Source: Nemertoderma westbladi
Taxonomy: Eukaryota; Xenacoelomorpha; Nemertodermatida; Nemertodermatidae
DNA: 25,216 bases
Reading direction: 5' to 3'
NCBI GenBank assembly: GCA_032718475.1
Contig: JAUCBJ010005739.1
Coordinates: forward strand, 1 to 25,216
Shown here: positions 1 to 8,746 of the stretch, piece after piece
Layout: every line of letters starts with the position of its first letter
Position numbering within the stretch: the stretch's first letter is position 1
Program-made: the position numbers and the translations under genes
The notes under the pieces: model-generated
Seen by the model: only the letters and a program-made list of their open reading frames with translations
The model's database searches: none
What the model was told of the DNA's origin: nothing

Positions 1-5
1 CAATA

Positions 6-63
6 AAGACATATAAATTTCGGCAGGTTAAACTGCTGAAGGTCTATAAAAGCGCGTACAGGT
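6..63 (+). repeat. Dispersed ~57-bp repeat, copy A
   Basis: This stretch matches 16793-16847 in the same orientation, with few substitutions and two small indels. Both copies share a run beginning AAGACAT, a GGTTAAACTG core and a GAAAGCGCG/TAAAAGCGCG end followed by ACAGGT. The core can fold as a short hairpin (GCAG/CTGC here, GGC/GCC in the other copy). It lies at the window edge, so the full repeat unit is unknown. The second copy sits just upstream of the acidic-repeat ORF, so it may be the end of a family of interspersed elements. Confidence 0.6.
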
Positions 64-565
64 TTATAAATAGCGTATGTATAAAGTTGCCGCAATGCTT
101 GGTTAATTATCTAATTCTGAAGTGAATAAAATTAACTATTAAATTGCAGTTGTTCAATTCAATTGTTCAGTGCATTGTTCAACGCAGTTTTTAACAGCAC
201 TGTAACTGCAAGGATCCTCCATAAGTGGTTTTCGAATTTGAACTCGCACGGATTCTCATAACATTTATCCTAAAAATACAATAGTTAGTATATTAGTACT
301 GTACTAGTATATTTATTTGTCATTTTCATTATTTTAATCAATCATTTTGTAGTATATGCCATTTATGACATGTTACAAATTTAGATCTGATAGATTCTGA
401 TAGAAGAAACATGAAAATATATTATATTTATTTATTAATAATATATTCCACATGCAGTTGAGCCAATACATGTCACATCGGTAAGTAAGGAAGGGTGTAA
501 GTAAATAAATGGGGTGCCCCCGAATCATAATTGGTAATGTAATGTACATAATCAATAATTAATCT

Positions 566-883
566 TTACTCTATATTCAGTGTTGGAAGTACTGCATAGT
601 AAAATAAACCGTAGTTTCCCCAAATTACTTTGTTCCCGAATCTAAATCTAACATTATTTTTATATTTAATTTTAGAATTTGAATCTTCTTTCAACTTTGA
701 CAAGTCCAGCAACCTTACTCTTACTCTGTCGACACACATAATTATAACTCGGTATGTACCTGATAGCAACTCTTGTGTTGTATAATTTGTCATCAAACTA
801 CAATTTTCAATTCCCAATTCTTCTGTGAGGGGATTGGGGAAATAATAATTTGTTCCCTGGGCTAAAGCCCAGATTTTTACAAA
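566..883 (-). CDS. Unrecognised minus-strand open frame of about 105 codons
   Basis: A frame with no stop runs from 883 down to 566. The first possible methionine is internal, so it would have to be an exon or a remnant. The residues look protein-like: an aromatic NYYFPNP stretch, a GTYRVII beta-like segment and a Lys-rich middle. I recognise no family. The surrounding DNA is AT-rich, where frames of this length can occur by chance. Treat as a low-confidence exon candidate. Confidence 0.2.
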   Translation of the reverse strand, partial: FVKIWALAQGTNYYFPNPLTEELGIENCSLMTNYTTQELLSGTYRVIIMCVDRVRVRLLDLSKLKEDSNSKIKYKNNVRFRFGNKVIWGNYGLFYYAVLPTLNIE

Positions 884-927
884 TTATAGTAAAACTAAAA
901 TTTTTTCACCAATAATTCAACTAGAGT

Positions 928-1246
928 TTACATCTTTAAAATTTTAGTCATCGTAGAGGAAGGAATAATAGAGATAGAGAATAAATAAATGAAGAGAATA
1001 ATAATAGAAGATAAGAGGAGAATAGTAAATAAGAGAGAAAGAGAGCGGATGACAAATCCAAGAGAAGATACGAGACGAAACGAGACAAGGAGGAGGAGAA
1101 GAAGGAGAAGAGCGACGTACCATGCGGAATCGTACCCACTACTTCCAAAGAGATGTGAATACCATGCCACCGATTTAACCCTTATTCTAAGGTGAGAATT
1201 CGGCATACTATATATTACACAAGAGGATGGAGGGGGTGAAGGTAAA
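928..1246. other. Purine-rich low-complexity DNA
   Basis: The plus strand is dominated by GA-rich sequence (GAGAGAAAGAGAG, GGAGGAGAAGAAGG). The frames on both strands translate to Arg/Glu-rich or Leu/Ser-rich low-complexity peptides with no domain features, so I do not annotate a gene here. Confidence 0.6.
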
Positions 1247-1317
1247 GGGGGGGGGGGGGGGGGGGGGGTGTTAAGTATATAGTGTGAATTGTGAATGTGG
1301 GGGGGGGGGGGGGGGGG
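1247..1317 (+). repeat. Twin poly-G tracts (G22 and G19)
   Basis: G22 occupies 1247-1268 and G19 occupies 1299-1317, separated by a 30-bp AT-rich spacer. Uninterrupted G runs of this length are microsatellites and potential G-quadruplex formers. They end about 12 bp before the readable HECT fragment begins, so they may mark the boundary where its upstream part was lost. Confidence 0.9.
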
Positions 1318-1328
1318 TATGAAGAATA

Positions 1329-1897
1329 GTGCAATCAACCCCTTCAATGTTTCGAGGTGAGTGAGTACCCGCATTATACCTTCCGTCACAACTTTGACAA
1401 GAAGGCACAATATAAAATACTGGGCCAACTGACGGCTATTGGTCTTATTAATGGCGCCCCAGGCCCACATTTTTTCACTCAATCAATAGCTAATGCAGTT
1501 CTAGCTCTAGATGAATTTACAGTTACGATCGACGAAATTCCTCGTAATGAAGAATGTCTTCAGAAGATTGAAACAATTGCTCAGTCATCAAGCGATACGG
1601 AATTTAGGGAGGCTCTCTCTGGACAACTTTGATGATAGGTTTGATATGGGGATTTGTCAATCAAGTTCATCTCTTACAATTGCTGACAAAAACCCCATTT
1701 TGTCTTTGTTGAGTCGACACATCGTCGTAAGTTCTGTATCAGAGGAAATAGAACAATATCAGGAAGGATTGAGAAGTTTTGGTGTGCTGTGTGCTAATGT
1801 GACATATCAAGAAGCAAAGAATTGCTTTAAACCAGTTTACAACTCGGCTGAAAGATCTCGCGAACGGGAGAAGGAGACAGAGATAACACGTTCGTGG
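1329..1897 (+). pseudogene. HECT E3 ubiquitin-ligase domain, N-terminal part (G2E3-like), frameshifted
   Basis: The first frame (from about 1329 after an in-frame TAG) reads through a HECT N-lobe-like segment: LGQLTAIGLINGAPGPHFF matches the family's pattern of a 'gk.ia.al.nGgPgP.ff' helix. At about 1618, inside a CT-rich run, the frame must shift. The next frame gives FDDRFDMG, then RHIVVS, then EGLRSFGVL and FKPVYNSAERSREREKE, which follow the order of G2E3-type HECT domains. Loss of one CT dinucleotide would explain the shift. After about 1897 the similarity stops, and it resumes at 3535. HECT ligases form a ubiquitin thioester and pass ubiquitin to substrates. There is no start codon or upstream HECT sequence beyond the poly-G tracts, so this is read as a broken, truncated copy. 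An alternative is an exon of a gene with odd splicing. Confidence 0.7.
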
Positions 1898-1900
1898 GGA

Positions 1901-1926
1901 CTTCGCGCAGCACGAGGCCTAGTTAT
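1901..1926 (+). repeat. Short dispersed repeat, copy 1
   Basis: The 18-bp core CTTCGCGCAGCACGAGGC is repeated identically at 4164-4181, followed in both copies by (C/T)(T/C)AGTTAT after small changes and, further on, by a poly-C tract. This copy begins exactly where HECT similarity ends, so it may be the 5' edge of the inserted element. Confidence 0.65.
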
Positions 1927-2038
1927 TATATACAAATTAAAATGCAGCGACTGTATCACAAAATCAGGTTTTGAGAAATTTACCCACACCACCAATCAAT
2001 CAAAGAAAGGGGGACAGTACGTGTTCACCCCTTTTAAT

Positions 2039-2052
2039 CCCCCCCCCCCCCC
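2039..2052 (+). repeat. Poly-C tract (C14)
   Basis: An uninterrupted run of 14 C followed by further C-rich sequence. It lies about 110 bp after the short dispersed repeat; the second copy of that repeat is also followed by a poly-C tract. Confidence 0.85.
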
Positions 2053-2134
2053 ACCCTTCCCAACCACCAATACATAACCGCGACATCTACCACCCACGGA
2101 AGGGTAGCACGAACTTATTTCCAATCGCACGTTA

Positions 2135-2445
2135 AATATGCAAAGCCAGGTGGTTTATAGGAATATAATAAACGCAGTACTCGTTTTCATTATAAGCCTC
2201 TTTGCGTTCGTCCTGTTTTGTATTTAAATATATTTCTTAAACGCAGGCTAGGACGATCTTTATAATAATAATAACTAGGGATGCGATCAATATGTGAAGC
2301 CAGGTGGTTTATATAATAATTTAGTCAACGCAGTACTCGTCTTCATTATATGCCTCGTTGCGCTCGTCGCTTGTCCTGTTTTGTCATAAAATATTTTTCC
2401 TAAACGCAGACTGACGATCTTTATACAGTTATAACTATGCGAAGT
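2135..2445 (+). repeat. Two-copy tandem repeat, period about 153 bp
   Basis: Copy 1 (2135-2284) and copy 2 (2288-2445) share, in order, AAGCCAGGTGGTTTATA, AACGCAGTACTCGT, TTCATTATA, TGTCCTGTTTTGT (copy 1 lacks the first T), TAAACGCAG and GACGATCTTTATA. They differ by scattered substitutions and small indels. The region has no coding potential and looks like a diverged local duplication or two units of a satellite. Confidence 0.8.
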
Positions 2446-3439
2446 TTCGAAACTGTGCGAGTAACTGTTGATACATCTATGTGGAGATGTGTGATATGTG
2501 GAGATGTGTGATACAACGCCAACGCATCTTATGCCGATGTAGTAATATGGGTATTGAAATAATATTAAATCAATGTACACTCTTAAAGCTGCAGCGAAAA
2601 AATGTAGCTAATTTCCTAGGTTACATATAAAATAATAATATTATTTTTAAGAACATTAATTTTACTACTTTGCAAAAATTCAATTAAAAAATAACCAGAC
2701 ATATACTTATTTCTTTTATAATTGATATCATAGGCCTACCTACAACATTATTAATTACAACACTATTAGTGTATTTTTCGTTAATTACATATACATTGTG
2801 GAATAAACTATTTCAGAAGCCTACAACAGCCATGCCATGGATTGTATTTATGTTATTATATCTGTCATTTAACTGAGATAGCAATAGTAGTAATAGTCGA
2901 ACGGTTATGCGGCCCGTCCAGCCTATAATAAACACAATTCAGTGATTGGGCTGGAATAGCAATACTGGTTGCCTCTATTACAATTCCTCTCAGGTTAGTC
3001 TACAGCCACAACTCCCAGCAGCTAGCTCCACACCAGCAGAGACTTGACCAATAATGGGAAGGATTAAATTTGTACTCAATAATTGTGCGGTTTAATTACG
3101 TTTAGATCAATTAAAGACACATTTATTAAAGCAAATCACTTAAACTAATTAAAAACTATAATAGAATGGCGTATGGGGATTATATCTGTATAATTTTTAA
3201 GTATAATTATTTAAATCTTATACTGTAAAACAATTAATTTCCTTTAAAAGGCAGGTTGAAAATGGCGTTTTCACCGCAATCAACTTAATTAACTAATTAA
3301 CTGCTATTATCTTAGCTTCTCGAAGGCCACACGGAAATTCTACTTGGAAAATTTCTAAACTTTTGCCAAACAACATGTGTACCAAGTTTGGATAGATTTC
3401 ATCAAAGATTGGCCGAGTTATTAACGTTTAAAATTGAAC

Positions 3440-3486
3440 ACGACAGAACGACAGAACGACAGAACGACAGAACGACAGAACGACAG
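3440..3486 (+). repeat. Microsatellite (ACGACAGA) x 5.9
   Basis: Five perfect 8-bp units plus seven bases of a sixth. It lies about 50 bp before the point where HECT coding similarity resumes. Confidence 0.95.
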
Positions 3487-3534
3487 GTTGATTAATGGTA
3501 CCACTACGCTAAGGCTCACTCACTTCGTGGCTCG

Positions 3535-3871
3535 CCCCACATTCAAATATTATCATTTTTTGAAGAAAATTGATAAAGGTGAAATGAAAGCCGATGTCAA
3601 TGACTTGCTCAAAGTTGGGATTAATTCAATCACACTTACTTTGGGTGATGTGCTTCAGTTCGGTTCGGGGTCTCGGTTTCCTAATTTTTCAGGTGAAGGA
3701 AAGTTAGAATTTTACCATACATCAGATTGCGCAAGACGTGTACATGCGGACACATGTGCGTTAACAATTCATTTTCCGATAAATGACCGTTATTTGTTGG
3801 GGCCCAGCAAAGTATTCTGTGACCGTCTCATGGAGGATATGTTGAATACATTGGGGTTTGCATTGCCTTGA
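3535..3871 (+). pseudogene. HECT domain, C-lobe with the catalytic cysteine motif
   Basis: The open frame contains YYHFLKKIDKGE, a Leu/Ile-rich TLTLGDVLQFGSGS segment and ADTCALTIHFPI. The last matches the HECT C-lobe active-site block, in which a Thr-Cys pair carries the ubiquitin-accepting cysteine. It ends at a TGA about 45 residues after that Cys, a usual distance for this domain's end. Order and content follow the fragment at 1329-1897, so the two belong to one former domain. The active-site Cys is intact, but the gene as a whole is broken upstream. Frame codons before about 3535 come from the ACGACAGA microsatellite and are not part of the domain. Confidence 0.7.
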
Positions 3872-4156
3872 GAATACTGTATTACTGTTAGTTTAGACAA
3901 TATAACTGTTTATATAATGCAACTGTTAGAACATACTATACCTCTACACTTATATACATGATTAGATTATAATTTTTAAATCATCAATAAATATTTTTCT
4001 TTGTAATATCGGTCAGTTTTCGTGATTGTTTGTTCGTAATTTTAATAATTTGCCATATAAATAACTGTTATTTTAAACGGAATTATTGCTTATATTGTTT
4101 AAAAACAGTGTTATAATATCATGTAAAAGATACCCGGTTACAGTTGAAAAACATTT
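3872..4156. other. AT-rich spacer after the HECT stop
   Basis: There is no supported ORF. An AATAAA-type hexamer within CATCAATAAATA near 3985 lies about 115 bp after the HECT stop and could be its former polyadenylation signal. Confidence 0.4.
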
Positions 4157-4230
4157 GTGGGTCCTTCGCGCAGCACGAGGCTCAGTTATGAGAATATGTC
4201 AGAGGATACAACCACCCCCCCCCCCCCCCC
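4157..4230 (+). repeat. Short dispersed repeat, copy 2, with poly-C tract
   Basis: GTGGGTCCTTCGCGCAGCAC and the bases that follow match 1894-1926 closely, with an identical 18-bp core at 4164-4181. A C16 run (4215-4230) follows and then C-rich sequence. The arrangement of repeat core, short spacer and poly-C repeats that at 1901-2052. Confidence 0.7.
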
Positions 4231-4519
4231 ACACCCCGCCCCCTTATGACAGTGATGTCATTTATGAATATAAATTAAACCCAAATGTACGTATTTAACT
4301 TTTAATTCACTTAAATTTTTTTTATAAATACTTTTGATATAATGCACAGAAATCATAGGCCTGAGCCTACTATATAGAAACCATTATAAATTTCAAAAAT
4401 AAGATTTAATTAGATTTAAAAGCAGAGTAGGGGCAGGTGGATCAACAAACAATAATGATCTGCCCGGAGAAGAAACAGTCTACAGCGATAACGGGTTTTA
4501 ATTCTGCTGAATATTAAAT

Positions 4520-5319
4520 TTACATATCATCAAGATCTACTTGAATACTATTGATCAAATACAATGTAAGATTTTTACATTCGTGCAGGGTAGAACCTAA
4601 TTCTGGTCGTATTATACCATGATCATCTGGTTGAGTATTGGCTAAATAGTCATCGCAAAGTGAACTGATAACGTCAACAAACTTGGGCTTTTGGGTCGTA
4701 AATACTTTCATAAGTTGTATATCATCATTGCTGACTGGGTGTATATAGTTTGGCTCGTATGTATACAGAATCTCGGGTTTTCCTGCTGGCGAAGCAAGAC
4801 CACTACTTCGGAGGCGATGGCTGTTCCAGCGCACAGCTATTTTATCCAATACGGATTGTAGGAAATCTAAATAATATCTAAATAAGCAAACCTAACGACT
4901 TCAATATGAAAATAATTCGAGAAGTCCACCACCCCACCAACTTCAACTTCCACAAAATGATCTAGCCACTCACTCATACCTAACACCGGAAACTTGGACC
5001 ACCAACTTTCGATTCTCTGGTTTCTTGTACTCTTTCCATATAGGTAGGTAGCTGAGCACTTCTGTAATAATTGGTCATCATTGAAGGATCTGAAATATCG
5101 ATGTATTGCTTCGACGTTAACATTTTCGGGGCCTTTATCGCTTCTAACAATGTGAGGCGTTCCACCTAACTCCTCCACCATATCTAGATAATACTGTGCC
5201 ACAGTAAAGGGGTCGTTGTTCGTTCGACTTGCTTTCAACCAAACAATCTTTCGACTATATCCATCCACAGATCCGTGCACTGTCAATCCAAATGGTTTCA
5301 GTTTATCCCAAACCATCAA
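4520..5319 (-). pseudogene. Integrase-like (DDE) transposase remnant, IS3EU/Ginger-like
   Basis: Read on the minus strand, the first frame (5319 to 4867) starts inside a retroviral-integrase-type catalytic core. HGSVDGYSRKIVWL gives the first catalytic Asp region, RSDKGPENV the second Asp and NQRIESWW the Glu. The second frame (4849 to 4520) holds the characteristic C-terminal RWNSHR block followed by a family-like tail. The frames are offset by an 11-bp tandem duplication (two TTATTTAGAT units around 4866-4888); removing one 11-bp copy restores continuity. Such cores cut and join transposon ends in IS3EU and related eukaryotic elements. The N-terminal region is missing upstream of 5319, so this is a truncated dead copy. 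Placement in IS3EU rather than another integrase-like family is from memory of motif style. Confidence 0.72.
4866..4888 (-). repeat. 11-bp tandem duplication inside the transposase
   Basis: On the minus strand TTATTTAGATA is followed directly by TTATTTAGAT. Eleven is not a multiple of three, so the duplication shifts the frame and brings a TAG into the first frame. It is the only lesion needed to explain the break between the two transposase frames. Confidence 0.8.
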
Positions 5320-5903
5320 TGTGCAATAAAAAATTAGGCCCCTTCGAAAAGTAAGTTCGCCTTGTGAGTTTATTTCCGATTCGCGATATTCTACCAGTTA
5401 CATTCTTTAACATTCACTAGTTACATTCATTCTACATTCTTTCCTCGGTGCGTGAAATCAGGTGGGGATAGCGTACGAGCGGAGAAAGTTGCACATCACG
5501 AGGTTGATGCAGCTGCAACCAAGTCCTTGAATGAATTCAGTGCAGGTGGAAGCGAATCGGAAAGTGGAAGGAAGTGGAAGCGAATTCGATTTATGAATAA
5601 TGTGATTGCTGGTGACATAAACATAACTTTCGCAAAATAGACAGTATATACCTCGTAACAATCAGGAACACTGCAGTAAATTGCTATAATTATTTATATT
5701 GCGCTTCGAATATTATAGGGCCTACTTCAAATAATATTCAAAAATATATTCACTGCCGTTAAACAGATATTTATTTTAAAAATGTAGATAATTATTCTTC
5801 CCCCAAAAAACCATGCCCCTTTTTTATGACCTGCCCCACCAACAAATCCATCTTAGGGTAATTTACTTTATTTTATCTTTTAGATTCAATAATCCCCCTA
5901 ACA
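5320..5903. other. Spacer without a supported gene
   Basis: Short frames exist on both strands, but none shows a domain. The sequence has repeated TTACATTC and ACATTCTTT motifs (5399-5442) and a TTTATCTTTTAG pyrimidine tract ending at 5883, just before the WD40 fragment, which could be a former 3' splice site. Confidence 0.4.
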
Positions 5904-6476
5904 ATGGCGATGATCCGGGAACTCAAACTGATCTCGGGTACCGATGACGTTGTCTTTGTGTTTCACAACAACCTCCCCTGTATCATAAACTCATCAACTC
6001 TCTACAAAAAGGAATATCTACCGCGATCCGGAGGTTCTATCGATTACTTCAGAGTTGCGGTTTCTACAGATGGGAACCACGTTGCCTCGGGAACCTATAG
6101 AGGTGGGTCAGTGAGTGTCTGGGAGCGGGAAGCGACTGGTTGGAGGGTCGTAGTGGAGGTACCGGGGAGGGAGTAAGGGGTTGGTGGGGGGGGGGGGGGG
6201 GGGGGTAATGAATGGAGGGCGGGAATAGATATAAATCCCTCCAACCGGGACGTCATAGCAACATGTGGGTCCAATGGGGGGATTTCAATAATGTCAATAA
6301 CTGGTAGGAAATATAAGAGGTTTCTAACTGGGTGGGGCATTCTGGGAGGGTTTGGTGTGTTCAGTTCAACTCGAACGGGTCCCGGTTAGCCAGCTGTTCA
6401 GATGATAGTACAGTAAAAGTTTGGCTGACTGGAACCCGGGCAGTTAGGAACACAACGCCTGATTTGCACGATACAT
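5904..6476 (+). pseudogene. WD40-repeat protein fragment
   Basis: Frame 1 contains VAVSTDGNHVASGTYRGG then SVSVWE, and later ASCSDDSTVKVW appears in a shifted frame; both are typical WD40 blade endings. The frame from 5904 stops at 6174. After the poly-G tract the same frame reopens (INPSNRDVIATCGSNGG then ISIMS, another blade), and near 6386 a one-base loss in a CCCGG context shifts the last blade. It ends at TAA 6474-6476. WD40 propellers are protein-interaction scaffolds; only about three blades are visible, so the parent protein cannot be named. The poly-G tract could lie in a tiny intron, but no good splice pair is seen, and the frameshift argues for a pseudogene. Confidence 0.6.
6186..6205 (+). 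repeat. Poly-G tract (G20) inside the WD40 fragment
   Basis: Twenty uninterrupted G bases follow an in-frame stop at 6174-6176 and precede resumed WD40-like coding sequence. It is likely an expansion within a formerly coding or intronic site. Confidence 0.85.
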
Positions 6477-6610
6477 AATTATTGCATTTTAAAATTTATA
6501 CCACTGAATTCCTTGCAAAATATAATGACATTTCACCTCGTAAGAAAAAAAATTGCTTACGGAATGAAAAGTTATCTCACTTTTAAAATATTATCAGAAT
6601 TAGGCGTAAT

Positions 6611-6657
6611 GGAACGCCAAATTATGTCCACAGAAAAGGGAACGCCAAATTATGTCC
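6611..6657 (+). repeat. 19-bp direct repeat
   Basis: GGAACGCCAAATTATGTCC occurs at 6611-6629 and again, identically, at 6639-6657, separated by 9 bp. It has no coding context and may be a local duplication. Confidence 0.9.
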
Positions 6658-7195
6658 TTGAAGTGTTTATTGATTGACAGTCAGACAGTAGGTATCCTGT
6701 GCTGAGCTGTAATAGGTGAGGGACTGATCTAGGCTAATTATAAAGGGAAGGCTGGTGCTTGGCACTGGGTTGACTATATGTAATGTATAACTTACTGGCG
6801 TCCATTGTCTGGGGCAGGTTAATGAATAGAGGGCACATGTGACCTGGCTTTTCTTTGACACCGGCAGACTGAGGTATTATGTGTATGCTTGTATTAAACC
6901 AGTAGATGTTGGTTTGACTATTATTGGCTGATTGGAGGGAGACCCAATTTTGAGCTTTTATTGTATATCCTCCAGGGGTTTTCCTTTCCTTAGGGGGGCT
7001 TTAAGGCATAGTTTGTAACTTGGATGTAAGTTAGGCAAAGAAGCAATCAATGTTTATCGGTAACCAATAGTGAGTGCCTGTGCCATGTATCTTTGGTCAG
7101 ATAGTTTAATGTTTTCTGTTTTTATTCAGTTTATTTTGTGTGACCATTTTAATGTGTAATGTATGTAATACATTTGAAATTGTATTTTGTGACTA
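6658..7195. other. Spacer without a supported gene
   Basis: Only short frames with no recognisable features are present. The stretch ends at the left terminus of the inverted-repeat element. Confidence 0.5.
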
Positions 7196-7806
7196 CAGTG
7201 GTCCACAGCGGCCATACGTAAAAACGTTAATTTCATGACTTCCATTAAAGTATTTATGTGGATTTGTACCTAAACCGCGTAAATAAATTTATACAGTTAT
7301 ACTGTAGGAGAATGTCCATTGATGTATTTACGCGTATTTCTGTAACAATAGTGTAAATAAATTAATTCATTCAGGCAGCTTCGAAGTACACATAAAATAA
7401 TTAATAATAATTAAAGTAATTAAGATAATTATTGGAATTCACAATAATTAACTTTATTAATATATGCCTAATATACCGGTAAGTTAAATAAATAATTATA
7501 TTATTTCCGGCACAATTGACTATATGTTGATCTAAGAAAAATAACCGGACCGTGAGGTGTTTCTTTAATATCTGAATATAAAACAAAGAAATGCGTTGTG
7601 TTTAATATGGTCTCACTTTCCAATTATTTTCACGATTGTTGCAGAAATCCGCATAATTACTTTAAAGGAACAGTCTATTAATTTATTTACGCGGTTGAGG
7701 TTGGTCAGGAGGCTGGGAGGTATAAATCCACATAAATACTTTAATTGAAGCCTTTTATGAAATTAAAGATTTTACGTATGGCCGCCTGGCCGCTGTGGGC
7801 CACCGT
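7196..7806. mobile_element. Non-autonomous DNA transposon (MITE-like) with long terminal inverted repeats
   Basis: The left end (7196-7291) and right end (7680-7806) are inverted copies. Shared parts are GGTCCACAGCGGCCATACGT (left) against its complement with one change, then AATTTCAT, ATTAAAGTATTTATGTGG, ACCGCGTAAATAAATT. The right arm has two extra pieces: an 8-bp duplication (CCTGGCCG) near 7785 and about 21 bp near 7697-7717. About 390 bp of AT-rich, non-coding sequence lies between the arms. This fits a miniature inverted-repeat element mobilised by a transposase coded elsewhere. TGTGAC occurs just outside both ends (near 7188 and 7824), but the right copy is about 17 bp beyond the inverted repeat, so the target-site duplication and superfamily are not settled. 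Confidence 0.8.
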
Positions 7807-7968
7807 GTGCCGCCTGACCGTATGTGACAGACTTAAGTCGATATGTATAATTTTATTTTAATTAACCTGGTTCTGTGGATGTGTAAATTGTAGGCTAACT
7901 AATAAATAGGCTAAAACCAAAAACAGTAAAAGGCTGTATTCATTCTTTGCACTTTGTATATATTTATA

Positions 7969-8145
7969 ATGGATGTTGATGGAATTATGTTTAATGAAAA
8001 AGCAAACGATGGTGCCGGTTTCAAATGTTTACCGTTGACACTAGGCGAGGAGGAGACAGCGAATGATGGTTTTTCCAGCATGGGTGGTTTCGATTCTGGT
8101 GAGGTTGAGCTGGTGTATACGGCCAAAAAAGTTATTTTGCCCTAG
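7969..8145 (+). CDS. Small unrecognised ORF (58 codons) ending in a palindrome
   Basis: An ATG at 7969 opens an acidic frame (GEEETANDGF, GEVELVY) that stops at TAG inside the 26-bp palindrome at 8131-8156. Base composition is less AT-rich than the flanks, which makes it slightly protein-like. No family is recognised. It could be an exon remnant or chance. Confidence 0.25.
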   Translation: MDVDGIMFNEKANDGAGFKCLPLTLGEEETANDGFSSMGGFDSGEVELVYTAKKVILP

Positions 8146-8156
8146 GGCAAAATAAC
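8131..8156. repeat. Perfect 26-bp palindrome
   Basis: GTTATTTTGCCC followed by TAGGGCAAAATAAC reads identically on both strands with no loop. It contains the CCTAGG core. Such perfect palindromes can be protein-dimer sites, cruciform sources or fused terminal repeats; nothing nearby settles which. Confidence 0.95.
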
Positions 8157-8292
8157 CATGTTATTCCCTCTTAGAAGTAGTGAAGTGTTACATACTGACA
8201 TACAAACATAGGAACCGGTAATGCTGCTGTACTCATCTTAGGTCTGTTGTGTGTCACATCAGGTGTAACTCAGGTATTCAGACCACCAACTA

Positions 8293-8356
8293 GTTTTGTA
8301 CTTCATGTTTCATTATTATTGGGCGTTTTGTATTTCATGTTTCATTATTATTGGGC
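8293..8356 (+). repeat. 32-bp tandem duplication
   Basis: Two adjacent 32-bp units (8293-8324 and 8325-8356), each starting GTTTTGTA and ending TTATTATTGGGC, differ at one base. It lies in non-coding DNA. Confidence 0.95.
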
Positions 8357-8746
8357 TGTGCTCCACTAGACAGCAAGGCCTATTTATGTCTCATTAATCA
8401 CCTCATTGTCATACTCATACTGACGACTTATACTGACGGCACTGACCTATGACTAAACTTTCAATTTCCACGGCAAATGAAGAGGTACCGGTGCAGTAGG
8501 CCTACATAGTGTCACAGTCCAGAGTCGCACCGTACCAGGTCTGCAGCCTGCAGCCCTGCAGATAGGTCTAGTTTGGCCTGTATTTATATAGGCTGCAAGG
8601 TACCGTACTACCTCGTACTGCAGTGAGGCGTTTCTCCAGTTCCTTCCTTCTAAATGTTAAAAAAAGATATCTAAGAATGTCGTTTAAATACATTCGCTCC
8701 TTTCTGCGGTTTCCTTTTTAATACAGACATTCAAACGTTTTAATAT
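8357..8746. other. Spacer without a supported gene
   Basis: No open frame of note. It contains several CTGCAG sites and AGGCCTA motifs, the latter frequent elsewhere in the window. Confidence 0.5.

Larger units (their letters stand above)
1898..3534. other. Repeat-filled insertion splitting the HECT domain
   Basis: HECT similarity stops near 1897 and resumes near 3535 with little or no domain sequence missing, so these roughly 1.6 kb look inserted. They hold a short dispersed repeat (1901-1926), a poly-C tract, a 153-bp tandem duplication (2135-2445), AT-rich sequence without ORFs (2446-3430) and an 8-bp microsatellite. I see no convincing splice-site pair at the edges and no target-site duplication, so an intron is not excluded but is not supported. 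Confidence 0.55.

Noticed and set aside
928-1482. Long minus-strand frame with Pro and Leu/Ser runs
   Set aside because: It is antisense to the HECT fragment and to the poly-G and GA-rich tracts; the polyproline and polyleucine runs come from simple sequence.
5336-5640. Mariner-type element suggested by TTCGAAAAGTAAGTTCG and a short ORF starting near 5452
   Set aside because: No inverted counterpart of the end was found and the ORF has no transposase motif.
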